A DNA stretch of 64,000 bases from Peribacillus simplex (GTDB lineage Bacteria; Bacillota; Bacilli; Bacillales; DSM-1321): the NCBI RefSeq assembly GCF_900156045.1, contig NZ_FTMX01000002.1:372001-436000 (forward strand). The letters run 5' to 3'. Made by a program: the position numbers and the translations under genes. Position 1 is the first letter of the stretch. Every line of letters begins with the position of its first letter. The notes beneath the pieces are model-generated. The model ran no database searches. It was not told the DNA's origin and saw only the letters and a list, made by a program, of their open reading frames with translations. Below, in pieces: positions 33,425-43,701 of this stretch.

Positions 33425-34019
33425 CCTTTCTTTTTCACACGGCCTGACCGGACATCCGTCCCCTGCTTCTAATGCAAGCGGCAATGCAGACAAATCGTAC
33501 AGTCCAGGCTCCAGACCGTCAAGGACCAGCCCTTCGAGGATATGAATCCCACATCCTTACAATTTATTGCGGGCAGGCAACTTTTTGCTGACGAGACAGT
33601 CAACGGAAGGCAAATCGAGCCCAACCATTCCTTTATTTGCAAGGAAGGGGCTAAATATGGTTCAACCGGTGAATCCATTCAGGCAAACGGCTGAAGTCCT
33701 TCCATTGACCTGTTGCCAGCAACAACCGCCGGTCCCCTGTCAATTCGATACCTTCAAAATCTTTAATGCCAATACTTTCAGCTGCATCCACCTTTACTAC
33801 AGTAGCAGTGCCAATATATAAATATGATTTCTTCCCATTTCCATCAAAATGAAAGGGGGCATCAATTTGAGTTCCTAATGTCCACTCATCCGGATTTCCC
33901 CTACATTGACAGTTGCCCCTTCAGCCAATGATGAATTCAGCCGATATGATTATTGCGTATCTCCTGGCCAATATGCTGTATTTTCATTCGGCACTGAAAA
34001 TATCTAACCGTTGATTCAT
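33425..34019 (-). pseudogene. kynB: Kynurenine formamidase, frameshifted pseudogene
   Basis: Pieces in several frames rebuild a KynB protein. They are the start MNQRLDIFSA (ATG 34019, ribosome site GGGAG), SLAEGATVNVGEIRMSGH, GTQIDAPFHFDGNGKKS, AAESIGIKDFEGIELTGDRRL, and ILEGLVLDGLEPGLYDLSAL then GDGCPVRP. At least three frame changes separate them. The zinc motif HxGTHxD is also hit: a base is lost after the first H, and the second H is Q. Intact KynB converts N-formylkynurenine to kynurenine. Because the order kynU-permease-kynA-kynB is kept, this is decay in place. Confidence 0.9.
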
Positions 34020-34042
34020 GTATTTCTCCCGCAAGTCCAAGC

Positions 34043-34888
34043 TTACAGTTTGGTCCTTAATGTCCAAAGCTCAGGAAAAAATGGCTGTTCGACCACTTTC
34101 TTCAGATAACTTACACCGGACGATCCGCCAGTTCCCTTTTTATTACCGATGATCCGTTCAACGGTGCTCATATGATTGAATCTCCAGAATTGTTGTTGAC
34201 TTCCAATATCAACGAGCTTTTCGGCCAACTCATACAAATCCCAGTATTTATGCACATCACGGTAAACTGTCAGCCACGCGTTTTCAACACTTGCATTTTC
34301 CTGATAAATTACAGACCAATCCCTGTTTCGTACCGATTGATCAATGGGAAGCCCTCTTGCAGCCAAAGCCCCTATGGCCGCATCATAAATACTAGGTTTA
34401 TTCAAGGCTGCCATCATCGACTCATAAAGCTCTGTTTTATGACGGAAAACGGCCAATATTTGTGAATTCTTTTGACCCATTGCAAATTCTATCAACCTGT
34501 TCTGAAATGATTGAAACCCTGAAGAGTTTCCTAGTTTCTCCCGGAATTCCATGTAATCGGATGGCGTCAAGGTCGAAAGCACATTCCAGGATTGAACAAG
34601 TTGCTGCTGGATCCTGGCCACTCGGGATAGCATCTTAAAGGAAGGCTCCAATCGTCCTGCCTCAATAAGAGCTGTTGCTGCAGTCAATTCATGGAGGACC
34701 AATTTCATCCATAATTCACTTGTCTGGTGAATGATGATGAACAACATTTCATCGTGATGACCGGAAAGCCGATGCTGACTTGATAATATTTGGTTTAAAT
34801 GAAGGTAGTCCCCATAGGACATATCTTTTTCAAAATCAGTTACCATACTTTCTTCCAAACGGTGTTCATCTCTTGGACCCTTATCCAT
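34043..34888 (-). CDS. kynA: Tryptophan 2,3-dioxygenase
   Basis: A 281-residue haem dioxygenase that opens the indole ring of tryptophan to N-formylkynurenine. Family motifs are MSYGDYLHLNQILSSQH, DEMLFIIIHQTSELWMKL and the C-terminal FNHMSTVERIIGNKKGTGG, in which the H is the haem ligand and GTGGS binds substrate. The start at 34888 follows AGAGGGATAGT; the frame is open 25 codons further. The gene follows an amino acid permease and precedes pseudo kynB in the kyn operon. Confidence 0.93.
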   Translation of the reverse strand: MDKGPRDEHRLEESMVTDFEKDMSYGDYLHLNQILSSQHRLSGHHDEMLFIIIHQTSELWMKLVLHELTAATALIEAGRLEPSFKMLSRVARIQQQLVQSWNVLSTLTPSDYMEFREKLGNSSGFQSFQNRLIEFAMGQKNSQILAVFRHKTELYESMMAALNKPSIYDAAIGALAARGLPIDQSVRNRDWSVIYQENASVENAWLTVYRDVHKYWDLYELAEKLVDIGSQQQFWRFNHMSTVERIIGNKKGTGGSSGVSYLKKVVEQPFFPELWTLRTKL

Positions 34889-34905
34889 ACTATCCCTCTT
34901 TCCCT

Positions 34906-36255
34906 TTACATTCTTTTGATTTTCGACATCAATACGTATACGATGCAAAGAAAGATCAGCCATGGTACACCGAACTGGAGTACAATTTTAAACGGGCCAG
35001 TGAACCAGGTGGATACCGTCAAAGCAAACAAAAGAAATGCACCAAGAATCGTTAGATATGGAAATCCATACATTTTAACTGGTAATTTGCGCCCACCTGA
35101 TTTCTCCCACCTTTTTCTGAAAAACAAGTGGGAAATGAACACCATGAACCAGGTAAAAATGGCTCCAAACATCGATATGCCCATCATGAATGCATATGAA
35201 GTATCAGGAAGCAGGACCTTTACTCCTGCAGCAAGAAATATGCCCAAAGTGGATATGAGAAGGGCTCTTACAGGGACTCCTTTATTGCTCACTTTTTGAA
35301 ATAGGGCTGGAGCCTGCTTCTGCTCGGATAATGAAAATATCATTCTGGTGGAGGCATATAATTGACTGTTCATTGCAGATATTGCAGCGGTTAAAATAAT
35401 GAAATTCATGATCCCCGATGCCCCGGGAACATTCAGGATTTCCATTACCCTAACAAATGGGCTTTTATCAATACCGGCCGATTGCCAGGGAACAATCATT
35501 AACATGATCCCGATTGTCAGTACATAAAAAGTGGCAAGCCTGAAGACAGTCGCCTTCAATGCTTTAGGGACGGCAATATCCGGATCCTTTGCTTCCCCCG
35601 CCGTCACGGCAATTAACTCAGTTCCTAAAAAGCTGAAGAGAGAAATGAATATGGCGACCCAGAGCCCCCAAAAACCGAAAGGCATAAAACCGCCATCTTT
35701 GGCAAAGTTCTCTACACCAATCCCGCTTGAAGGTTCGGCGCCAATCACCACGTAGGCGCCCAGTAGTATGAAAATGACAATGGCACTGATTTTGATCATG
35801 GAAAATACATATTCAAAATTCCCGAATGTATTGACACTCGTCGCATTTACATAGATTAGCAGTGCAGCAAAAAGGAAGATCCAAACGCTCCCAGGTACAT
35901 CCGGGAACCAATATTTCATATAAACAGCGATGGCACTCACTTCAACACCTATGGCAAGGACATTCGCTATCCAATATGAATATCTCACAACAAAACCCGC
36001 AAATGGACTTATATATTTTTCAGCAATGGTTCCAAAAGATCCCGAAGTTGGATGGGCTACAGTCATTTCCGCCAAACAGCCCATCAGCAGAAGGACAATG
36101 AATGCACCAATTGCATAGCTGATGAGTACACTTGGACCTGCCGTAGAAATTGCAAGGCCGCTCCCCAAAAATAATCCGGTGCCAATCGCACACCCCATTG
36201 CAATCATTGTGATTTGACTCGATGATAATTCACGATGCAGCTTATTTTTCTCCAT
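34906..36255 (-). CDS. Amino acid permease of the kynurenine operon (AAT family)
   Basis: A 449-residue APC-superfamily permease with about 12 membrane segments. The first segments have MIAMGCAIGTGLFLGSGLAIS and the loop CLAEMTVAHPTSGSFG, signatures of the amino acid transporter (AAT) family. It is placed between kynU and kynA with short gaps (14 bases to kynU, 17 to kynA), so tryptophan or a kynurenine pathway compound is its likely substrate, by context only. GGGAGCAACAT precedes the ATG. Confidence 0.85.
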   Translation of the reverse strand: MEKNKLHRELSSSQITMIAMGCAIGTGLFLGSGLAISTAGPSVLISYAIGAFIVLLLMGCLAEMTVAHPTSGSFGTIAEKYISPFAGFVVRYSYWIANVLAIGVEVSAIAVYMKYWFPDVPGSVWIFLFAALLIYVNATSVNTFGNFEYVFSMIKISAIVIFILLGAYVVIGAEPSSGIGVENFAKDGGFMPFGFWGLWVAIFISLFSFLGTELIAVTAGEAKDPDIAVPKALKATVFRLATFYVLTIGIMLMIVPWQSAGIDKSPFVRVMEILNVPGASGIMNFIILTAAISAMNSQLYASTRMIFSLSEQKQAPALFQKVSNKGVPVRALLISTLGIFLAAGVKVLLPDTSYAFMMGISMFGAIFTWFMVFISHLFFRKRWEKSGGRKLPVKMYGFPYLTILGAFLLFALTVSTWFTGPFKIVLQFGVPWLIFLCIVYVLMSKIKRM

Positions 36256-36269
36256 ATGTTGCTCCCATT

Positions 36270-37556
36270 CTAGGCAATGATTCCCCTTTTATTTTCATAG
36301 TTTTCATATAATCTGCCGTCCATGATCTTTTTAAGTACCTGTACCGTTTCATAGACTTCCTGGAAAGAGGTGTAAAGGGCAACTGGTGCTAAGCGAATCA
36401 TATTCGGTTCACGATAATCGGGGATGATGGCCTCTTGTTTCAATGCTTTACATATTCTTGCAGCTTCTGGATGTTCAAGGATGATATGTCCGCCCCTTTT
36501 TGCTTCATGAATTGGGCTCCCGATTTCAAATCCATATCCCGTTAACTCCGATTGTATTAAATCCATAAGATATTGGGTCAGCCTCAAGGATTTCTTCCGG
36601 ACTTGTTCTATCCCCGCTTCCGCAAACATTTCAAGCGAGCCTAAAAGGGGGGCCATGCTTAATATATGGGGAGTTCCAATCTGGAAGGCACCTGCCGTAT
36701 TTGCCTTGGTAAAGGTATGTTCCATATCGAACTGCTTATCTTTCCTAGAGCCGAACCATCCAGCCAACCCGGGCTGCCTTGCAAAATGTTTACGGTTCAC
36801 ATATAACCCCGCTACACAACCTGGCCCGCCATTCAAATGCTTATAATTACACCAAAACGCGAAATCCACTTCCCAGTGGTCAAACCAATGCGGAACAGCA
36901 CCCACGGAATGACAGGCATCGAAACCTATCATGATTCCACGCGCATGCGCTTCCATCGTTAACCTCTCCATATCAAGTATCTGACCGCTGCGATATAAAA
37001 CCGTCGGAAGGACAATCAACGCGATTTCCTCGGTCATCATTGCAATGATGTCATCTTCTTCGAGAAATCTACCATCTCGGCTTTTTACCTGAACTAAATG
37101 TTCCGAGGGATCGAGCCCATGCAATTGGAGTTGGCTTTGAAGTGCATAGATATCACTCGGAAATGTTAGTTCATCCGCCAGGATCTTATTCCTGCCAGCT
37201 CTCGGTTCAAAAAAAGTGGCCGCAAGCTGGTGCAGATTAGCTGTAGTAGATCCTCCCATTATCACTTCATCCTCTAAAGCCCCCACCAATGGGGCACTCA
37301 ATTCACCCAATCTCTCAGAAAAGTAAAACCAGGGCTCGGCCCCTTCCGTCCAGCCGTCTATTCCATACCTTTTCCAATCTTCCAATGACTTCATTAAACT
37401 TTTCTCAGCCCGCTTCGATAAAAGTCCCAATGAGTTGCCATCCATATAAATCATCCCTTGGTTCAAATAGAACTCCTCTCTGTAAGAAACTAATGGATCT
37501 TCCTTATCCAAAGTTTTCGCATAATCTTTCGTCGACATGAAATTATTGATATCCAT
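36270..37556 (-). CDS. kynU: Kynureninase
   Basis: A 428-residue PLP enzyme that cleaves kynurenine to anthranilate and alanine. Typical blocks are [18 protein letters not shown], the loop around [32 protein letters not shown] with the PLP aspartate, and [22 protein letters not shown] with the lysine that binds PLP (N-Y-K-H). The start at 37556 follows GGGGAGAAC. It lies 32 bases after the esterase gene and is followed by the permease and kynA. Confidence 0.94.
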   Translation of the reverse strand: MDINNFMSTKDYAKTLDKEDPLVSYREEFYLNQGMIYMDGNSLGLLSKRAEKSLMKSLEDWKRYGIDGWTEGAEPWFYFSERLGELSAPLVGALEDEVIMGGSTTANLHQLAATFFEPRAGRNKILADELTFPSDIYALQSQLQLHGLDPSEHLVQVKSRDGRFLEEDDIIAMMTEEIALIVLPTVLYRSGQILDMERLTMEAHARGIMIGFDACHSVGAVPHWFDHWEVDFAFWCNYKHLNGGPGCVAGLYVNRKHFARQPGLAGWFGSRKDKQFDMEHTFTKANTAGAFQIGTPHILSMAPLLGSLEMFAEAGIEQVRKKSLRLTQYLMDLIQSELTGYGFEIGSPIHEAKRGGHIILEHPEAARICKALKQEAIIPDYREPNMIRLAPVALYTSFQEVYETVQVLKKIMDGRLYENYENKRGIIA

Positions 37557-37588
37557 GTTCTCCCCGCTTTCCTCCCATCCAGTTTTTT

Positions 37589-39103
37589 TCACTTGTAAAT
37601 CCCTACCCCTTCCCATGCCAACCTTATCATTCTGTCAGGATCTTTTTCAATATAATCCTTCTTATCAAATATCATGGTGTAGTGGTTGGTTTCATCATAT
37701 TTCGGCCAAATTTCACCTTCCGGAGGATTGGGGTTTCCATATTTCGCAAAGTTGACCCAATGTTCCTGCATTCTATGGGAAACCTTTAGTGCAGCTGACC
37801 TTGAACCATATGAAGTAATCCGTTTTCCAAATGCCGAGTCGAAAGTCTGGAAGGCAAAAGGGATTTCCATACCATGCGTCGCCCCTAATTTACTTATGCG
37901 CATTGCCGCCGTTTTATAATCAAAACGGTACATCCAAGTTTTTTCAAAGCGGCTGTATGCCTCCGCATACCAAACCGAGGGAATATGGAAAGTCGCATCA
38001 CGGCCAATGCCAAGCACAGCTTTCTTTTCTGGGTAGTTTATATAAGCATTCGTAATTCGGCCTTTCGCCTCTGGATCTGTATTTTCGAACATTTTATGAA
38101 TCATTGCCGCATTAGTTGGGATTAATGGGGGATCCATCTGGTCGAATAATGTCGCTTCGTCCCTATTTGTTCCTATAAGCAAGGATATTCCCTTTGCTTT
38201 TCCGGATCGAATCGAATCTAGTGGATAATCGGGCAGGAAGTCACCATCTACGACAGGTCCAAATGATAGTGAGCCTGGCATGGCTTGTGAGTTTTCCCGT
38301 AAGAGTTGGTAGGAGGCCGCGACAATCTCTTGAACTGGAAGTGTTTTTAACCGATGGATTTCATTCTTTCCAATGCCCAATATCTCAAGAAACCTTTCAC
38401 TGAATTGGCGCGCAAATCCTTTTCCATAAACAGATGTCGGAGCGGGACTTTCTGCAATGGCCTGTTTAAAAAGACCTCTCGCTGATGGAACAGTAAGTAA
38501 AGTCGTAACCGCATTGCCTCCCGCTGATTCACCAAATATTGTAACATTATCAGGATCGCCGCCAAACGCTTCTATATTCTCTTTAACCCATTTAAGAGAC
38601 GCAACTTGATCACGTAAACCTAAATTGGTTTCAAATATTTCCCCATCACCTGCCAACTCGGTAAAATCCAGATATCCCAGTGCCCCCAGCCTATAGTTGA
38701 TGCTCACTACGACTACATCCCCATTTTTAGCCAGTAAATGTCCATTGTACATATCAATGGATCCAGCTCCCGTTATATATGCTCCTCCAGGAATCCAGAC
38801 CATGACCGGGCGTTTTTTATCATCAGCTCTAGGTGACCAAATATTCAGGAACAAACAATCCTCATCCATTTTTTCATTTCCAGCCATTCCTGTTCTTACC
38901 GCCCGATCCATCGGCTGCGGGGGAACGGGACCAAAATCCACTGCATCCATGACGCCGCTCCACTTATCAACTGGTTCCGGTGAGCGGAAACGCAGACCAT
39001 CAATCGGAGCTTTCGCATACCTGACTCCACGCCATACGCATATATCGTTTTCCATGGTGCCTTGAAGATGTCCTTTTACCGTCGTAACTATTGATCCAAT
39101 CAT
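37589..39103 (-). CDS. Type B carboxylesterase (PnbA-like), first gene of the kyn operon
   Basis: A 504-residue alpha/beta-hydrolase. The nucleophile is in FGESAGG, the acid in GTNRDEAT and the histidine in [24 protein letters not shown] is the oxyanion loop. It resembles B. subtilis p-nitrobenzyl esterase, which has about 489 residues. It is 32 bases upstream of kynU and the first gene of the operon. Because kynB is broken, this hydrolase is a candidate to replace formamidase activity; that is speculation from position. GAGGTGAAAGGGA precedes the ATG. Confidence 0.85.
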   Translation of the reverse strand: MIGSIVTTVKGHLQGTMENDICVWRGVRYAKAPIDGLRFRSPEPVDKWSGVMDAVDFGPVPPQPMDRAVRTGMAGNEKMDEDCLFLNIWSPRADDKKRPVMVWIPGGAYITGAGSIDMYNGHLLAKNGDVVVVSINYRLGALGYLDFTELAGDGEIFETNLGLRDQVASLKWVKENIEAFGGDPDNVTIFGESAGGNAVTTLLTVPSARGLFKQAIAESPAPTSVYGKGFARQFSERFLEILGIGKNEIHRLKTLPVQEIVAASYQLLRENSQAMPGSLSFGPVVDGDFLPDYPLDSIRSGKAKGISLLIGTNRDEATLFDQMDPPLIPTNAAMIHKMFENTDPEAKGRITNAYINYPEKKAVLGIGRDATFHIPSVWYAEAYSRFEKTWMYRFDYKTAAMRISKLGATHGMEIPFAFQTFDSAFGKRITSYGSRSAALKVSHRMQEHWVNFAKYGNPNPPEGEIWPKYDETNHYTMIFDKKDYIEKDPDRMIRLAWEGVGIYK

Positions 39104-39274
39104 TCCCTTTCACCTCTTCATATAGTAGTAGATATTTAAGTTCTTCTTTTTCCATTCCCTTATATCCTTCATCTTTATCGAAAAAAGATCTATAGAGTCA
39201 ATTCAGCCAAAAAAAAGTACTGCTATCGTATAAAGCTCAGGTTATGAGTTTGGATATAGATTTTCAAATAGCCA

Positions 39275-39317
39275 GTTCAACAAAAAAAGACCCAATCAGG
39301 TCCTTTTTGTTGAACTC
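39275..39317. terminator. Long inverted repeat, terminator of the MerR gene
   Basis: GTTCAACAAAAAAAGACCC pairs with GGTCCTTTTTGTTGAAC around AATCA. On the minus strand it follows the MerR stop codon. Confidence 0.75.
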
Positions 39318-39327
39318 GGCAATTAGC

Positions 39328-39741
39328 TTAGGTGAGCATGGCAATGATGCTCAATAAAGAGCTCCCCCGAACGGAAAGCTGTTGTGCAGCATATGTTAAT
39401 TGCTGCTCATCGAGCTGTTCCAGTAACGGCTTTAATTCAAGCAATTCATTCTCCAGGCCTTTAAGATCTGTAGATAACTTGTCCACCATCAAGAGTACTT
39501 GCTCGGACTCAACTGTGGTTTCAGACAAGACTTGTAACCGTTCCTTGATTTCAGTCAACGGCATATTCTGTTCCTTATACCGATTAATCATTTGAAGACG
39601 ATTTAAAGCATCTTCTGTGTAATATCGATATCTTGATCCAGTTTGTTCATAGTTCAGCATTCCTAATTGTGTGTAATAGTCAATGGTTCTTCGCGAAACA
39701 TTCGCAAGTTCAGCAAGCTGGCCAATCCGATATACATTCAC
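39328..39741 (-). CDS. MerR-family transcriptional regulator
   Basis: A 137-residue regulator. The N-terminal winged helix reads YRIGQLAELANVSRRTIDYYTQLGML, followed by SRYRYYTEDALNRLQMI, then a dimerisation coiled coil LMVDKLSTDLKGLENELLELKPLLEQLDE. There is no C-terminal ligand domain or cysteine metal site, so the effector is unknown. It is read from a GTG (39741, or 39753 four codons earlier). The next gene upstream on the same strand is a SulP permease, a possible target; a TACAGT/ACTGTA inverted pair lies upstream of that gene. Confidence 0.8.
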   Translation of the reverse strand: MNVYRIGQLAELANVSRRTIDYYTQLGMLNYEQTGSRYRYYTEDALNRLQMINRYKEQNMPLTEIKERLQVLSETTVESEQVLLMVDKLSTDLKGLENELLELKPLLEQLDEQQLTYAAQQLSVRGSSLLSIIAMLT

Positions 39742-39825
39742 CCAGATAGTCACCTTCTTTTAAAATCTACTGTTAACGATACTATAACATAACTAGCCTA
39801 AAAGGTGACTTCGAGGATGAATCTA

Positions 39826-41481
39826 TTAGACTACTTTATCCGAATTGCCCTTCAACTGCTTCTTGGCAAAATACAGGGCATCTTCCTTCGATTTAAAAAA
39901 GTGCTGTTTTTCTATCTTATGATACAAACCTGTGCTGAGTAACAATTCCTTTGGTTGCTGCTGTATTCCGGAAATGATTAATTTCCCCTTATATTTACCG
40001 ATGCGATTAACAATAGCCAATAGTGCAGCCTCTGCTGAAGTGTCCATATATGTTACCCGGCGCATGCTTAATACCAACACTTTCGTCTTATTATCCAAGT
40101 TCTCCAATATCGATGACTCCAGGACGTCTATCGACCCAAAGAAGAGGGGACCTTCCAAGTTATATACATTGATCTTTGAATCCGAATTATCAATTGGAAC
40201 AATCTCAGTAATCTCATTACTTCTTTCCCTAACCTTTAACGTGTGGCTCATTTTTGCAATGAAGGTGATGAATGCAATCAATAAGCCGATTCCTACTCCC
40301 ATGATTAAATCAGTGAAGACAGTGACGAGGAAGGTGACCAGCAAAACCGCAGAATCCGACGTCTTCGTTTTCAATACATGAGCGAATTCCTTTCTTTCAC
40401 TCATATTCCAGGCAACAAACATCAATATGGGCGCCATGCTAGCCAAAGGTATATGTGCTGCATATGGAGAAAGCACCAGCAACACTAGTAAAACGACGAT
40501 ACCATGAATGACTCCGGACATCGGGGAGACTGCCCCGCTTTTTATATTGGTAGCTGTCCTGGCAATAGCACCTGTTGCAGGTATCCCGCCGAAGAATGGG
40601 GTTGCGATGTTCGCGATTCCTTGCCCAACCAATTCCTTATTGCTATCATGCTTGGTTCCCCCCATGTTATCGGCCACGGTAGCGGATAACAATGACTCGA
40701 CACCGCCTAACAAGGCAATTGTAAATGCAACGGGAAGGAGTGTGATAATGACTTCCACTGATAGCTCCGGCACTTGGAATTCCGGAAATCCTTTCGGAAT
40801 CGCTCCATACGTGGAACCAATCGTAGCCACCTTATCGGGAAATAAAAAGTAGGCTGCCATTGTTGATATTAGCAGACCCAGAAGCGGTCCCGGCACTCGG
40901 GGCAGAAGTCTAGGTGCCAGCAGTATGACGACAAAACATATAATTGCAACAATCACACTATATATATTGATCGTGTCTGCTTTAATCACCAGTTCCTTCA
41001 TGTTATCCATGAACGCTTCATGTTTTTCCACTTTCATGCCAAAGAAGTTGGCAATTTGCCCTGAAAAGATTATTATCGCAATTCCTGTTGTAAATCCAAT
41101 GATGACTGGACGGGGAATGAACTTCATCAAATTGCCCAACTTAAGAAGACCCATCAAGACCAATATCATCCCCGCTAAAAACCCGGCAATAAGCAGACTT
41201 TCATACCCGTATTGCATAACGATTCCAAATAATAAAGGAACAAACGCCCCGGTTGGTCCTCCAATTTGATACTTGGAGCCACCCAAAATCGATATGAGGA
41301 TTCCAGCGATGATGGTCGTATATAACCCATATATCGGTTCGACGCCTGAAGCAATTGCAAAAGCCAATCCTAAAGGAATGGCTACAACACCTACAACCAA
41401 TCCTGCCGTTACGTCCTTTTGAAAACCCTTTATATTATATCCTTGAAATCTAGAATCTTTTATCATCCTTTTCAAACTCAC
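39826..41481 (-). CDS. SulP-family anion (sulfate/bicarbonate) permease with STAS domain
   Basis: A 551-residue protein with 10-12 membrane segments followed by a cytoplasmic STAS domain (from about residue 430). VAIPLGLAFAIASGVEPIYGLYTTIIAG and GGPTGAFVPLLFGIV are SulP motifs; VLSMRRVTYMDTSAEAALLAI is the STAS core. Family members transport sulfate, bicarbonate or other anions. B. subtilis YbaR and YvdB are similar. The start is uncertain: GTG at 41481 is too close to AAGGAT, while TTG at 41475 has good spacing. Confidence 0.87.
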   Translation of the reverse strand: MSLKRMIKDSRFQGYNIKGFQKDVTAGLVVGVVAIPLGLAFAIASGVEPIYGLYTTIIAGILISILGGSKYQIGGPTGAFVPLLFGIVMQYGYESLLIAGFLAGMILVLMGLLKLGNLMKFIPRPVIIGFTTGIAIIIFSGQIANFFGMKVEKHEAFMDNMKELVIKADTINIYSVIVAIICFVVILLAPRLLPRVPGPLLGLLISTMAAYFLFPDKVATIGSTYGAIPKGFPEFQVPELSVEVIITLLPVAFTIALLGGVESLLSATVADNMGGTKHDSNKELVGQGIANIATPFFGGIPATGAIARTATNIKSGAVSPMSGVIHGIVVLLVLLVLSPYAAHIPLASMAPILMFVAWNMSERKEFAHVLKTKTSDSAVLLVTFLVTVFTDLIMGVGIGLLIAFITFIAKMSHTLKVRERSNEITEIVPIDNSDSKINVYNLEGPLFFGSIDVLESSILENLDNKTKVLVLSMRRVTYMDTSAEAALLAIVNRIGKYKGKLIISGIQQQPKELLLSTGLYHKIEKQHFFKSKEDALYFAKKQLKGNSDKVV

Positions 41482-41930
41482 ATCCTTAGTCGTTTTTTAA
41501 AATTGGAATCTACCATCATCAGGAAAAATGACGTTCTTTCATTTTTGAGGGAGTTGCTTGATCGAAATTAATCTAACTATTGTAGTTTTTTCAACGGGAC
41601 AAACCATGCGGGGGACTTTTCATAATTAAGAATTAATCGGCATATGTAATCTCCTTTGTTAAGTTATTTGACATGGTCTCGACCACGCTTCAACATTATA
41701 CAGTAAAACGTAGAACTGTACATTGTTAGTAACGTTAACATTTGTTTACAACTTTTTGCATTTTTTTACATTTGCATTACAATCCGGGACCATACTTCCA
41801 GTCTAGTTAATTTGAAGCCGGAGATTCAGACTACGAATCAGGAGGTTTGAACTTTGGACTAATTCCCCATACCGGAAACCATGCTCTATAAACCTAATTT
41901 CATATTTCGGCTCAGGCTCTACATATACAC
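41482..41930. other. Intergenic region upstream of the SulP gene
   Basis: About 450 bases without a supported gene. It contains an inverted pair TACAGT...ACTGTA next to TATAAT around 41700-41725 on the minus strand, which could be a regulator site for the SulP promoter. A strong ribosome-like AGGAGG near 41840 is not followed by an open frame. Confidence 0.45.
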
Positions 41931-41932
41931 AA

Positions 41933-41960
41933 AAACCTCTTGATTAAAATCAAGAGGTTT
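41933..41960 (-). terminator. Terminator of the beta-glucosidase gene
   Basis: AAACCTCTTGAT and ATCAAGAGGTTT form a perfect 12-bp stem with T-runs. Confidence 0.85.
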
Positions 41961-41970
41961 TCTTTTTAGT

Positions 41971-43380
41971 TTACAGCTCTTCTCCTCTCGTCTCGATAAT
42001 ATGCTTATACCAATGAAACGACAGCTTCTTTTTCCGGTTTAACTGATTATGATGATCCACGTAAATAAATCCGTATTGCTTCTTATACCCATTTAACCAA
42101 CTTAATAGATCAATGACAGACCATGCGTAATATCCTTTTAAATGGATGCCTTCATTAATTGCACGTTTAATCACTTTTAAATGTTCCTCAATATATTTAA
42201 TACGGGGAACATCGACTATTTCACCATCGATAATCGGATCCTCATCACCAAGTCCGTTCTCTGTAACATACATTTTAATATCACCATAACGTTCTTTTAA
42301 CATATGCAGCCCATCTAAAAACCCTTGAGGTGAGATTTCCCAGCCCCATTTTGTATATGTTTTATCATCCATTTTTACGGTCCGATAAAAGCCATCAAAA
42401 GACGGGCTCCCTGGAGCTAGAGTAGATGTTTCTCTTGAATGCTCCATGTTTGAAACGGCTTCCCGATTTTTTTCCACGCGAATGGGCTGGTAATAATTGA
42501 GTCCAATAAAATCATTTTTCTCCGCATTTCTTTTTAGCGTATCCAGTTCTTCTTCGCTCCAACTTGGCGTCCAGCCTTTTTCCTTTAATTGCTCAACCAC
42601 ATAAGCCGGATATTCACCTTTTAAAATAGGGTCATAATACCAAAAAGTTTCATATTCATTGGCATGCCGGGCAGCCAATACATTCTCATGTTTGTCATTT
42701 ATACTGTAAGCAGGCAGGAAAACATGGGTAATCCCAATTTCACCGTAATGCTTCAATGACTTGTATACCTCTACTGTTTTTGCATGTGCATAAAAAACAT
42801 AATGTGTCGCTTGAAAATATTTATTTTCATCGTTTTGGATTCCAGGCGGATGCGCTCCTTTTAAATAGCCCAGACCGCAAAACATAACCGTTTCATTAAA
42901 CGTGATCCAATGTTTGATGCGGTCTCCGAATGCACGAAAGCAAATTTCCGCATACTTGACGAATGCTTCAGCTGTTCGCTTATTCGTCCATCCCCCATCT
43001 TGTTCAAGCGTCAAAGGCAAATCCCAATGATACAGCGTAACAAATGGAACAATCCCATATTTTAAGCATTCATCAATAACATTATTATAAAATTCCACGC
43101 CTTTTTCGTTTACTTCCCCGTCACCTGTCGGCAAAATGCGTGCCCATGAAATGGAAAACCGGTACGATTCAAGTCCCATCTCCGCCATTAATTTTATATC
43201 TTCTTTGTAACGATGATAATGGTCTATCGCTACATCTCCGTTTGTACCTTCATATGTTTTCCCTGGAATCTTTGAAAAGACATCCCAATTCGTTATACCT
43301 TTACCATCTTCATCCCATGCTCCTTCTATTTGAAAAGAAGCAGAAGCTGCTCCGAATAAAAAATCGTGTGGAAATTTCAT
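41971..43380 (-). CDS. bglC: GH1 6-phospho-beta-glucosidase (BglC/YckE-like)
   Basis: A 469-residue glycoside hydrolase family 1 TIM barrel. The acid/base glutamate is E163 in TFNETV and the nucleophile is in YVTENGLGDED. Near the C-terminus DLLSWLNGYKKQYGFIYVD matches the phospho-sugar-binding version (S...K..Y) rather than the free-glucoside version, and resembles B. subtilis BglC (YckE), an aryl-6-phospho-beta-glucosidase. No PTS gene is adjacent. It is monocistronic. GGAGGGTTTGCA precedes the ATG. Confidence 0.85.
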   Translation of the reverse strand: MKFPHDFLFGAASASFQIEGAWDEDGKGITNWDVFSKIPGKTYEGTNGDVAIDHYHRYKEDIKLMAEMGLESYRFSISWARILPTGDGEVNEKGVEFYNNVIDECLKYGIVPFVTLYHWDLPLTLEQDGGWTNKRTAEAFVKYAEICFRAFGDRIKHWITFNETVMFCGLGYLKGAHPPGIQNDENKYFQATHYVFYAHAKTVEVYKSLKHYGEIGITHVFLPAYSINDKHENVLAARHANEYETFWYYDPILKGEYPAYVVEQLKEKGWTPSWSEEELDTLKRNAEKNDFIGLNYYQPIRVEKNREAVSNMEHSRETSTLAPGSPSFDGFYRTVKMDDKTYTKWGWEISPQGFLDGLHMLKERYGDIKMYVTENGLGDEDPIIDGEIVDVPRIKYIEEHLKVIKRAINEGIHLKGYYAWSVIDLLSWLNGYKKQYGFIYVDHHNQLNRKKKLSFHWYKHIIETRGEEL

Positions 43381-43645
43381 TGCAAACCCTCCATTTTCAT
43401 GCCTACTTATGTAATTGATAATAATATATTTTATTCATTGGTACAAATAATAATATGATTATATTACTTTCATTCATATTTGACTACATTAACTTTGCAT
43501 TAAAGATAGTATTTACTATGAAGAATGAATAAATCCAGAATCAATTACATACGAAAATAAATGAAATCGATTCTGCAGAACCAATCTCACTTTTTTAGCA
43601 AAAGATGAATGGCTTACATCCAGTTGTTAGTTTCATATGAACACA
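43381..43645. other. AT-rich promoter region of the beta-glucosidase
   Basis: No gene seen. AT-rich, with TATAAT-like and ATATTA repeats that probably contain the minus-strand promoter. I saw no clear cre site or RNA element. Confidence 0.4.
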
Positions 43646-43650
43646 TACAA

Positions 43651-43676
43651 AACCCGTCCTCCTTTGGAGGACGGGT
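43651..43676 (-). terminator. Terminator of the OYE operon
   Basis: ACCCGTCCTCC and GGAGGACGGGT form an 11-bp stem with loop AAA on the minus strand, followed by TTTTG. Confidence 0.85.
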
Positions 43677-43701
43677 AACATATTATTAAAGACATTAACA
43701 A

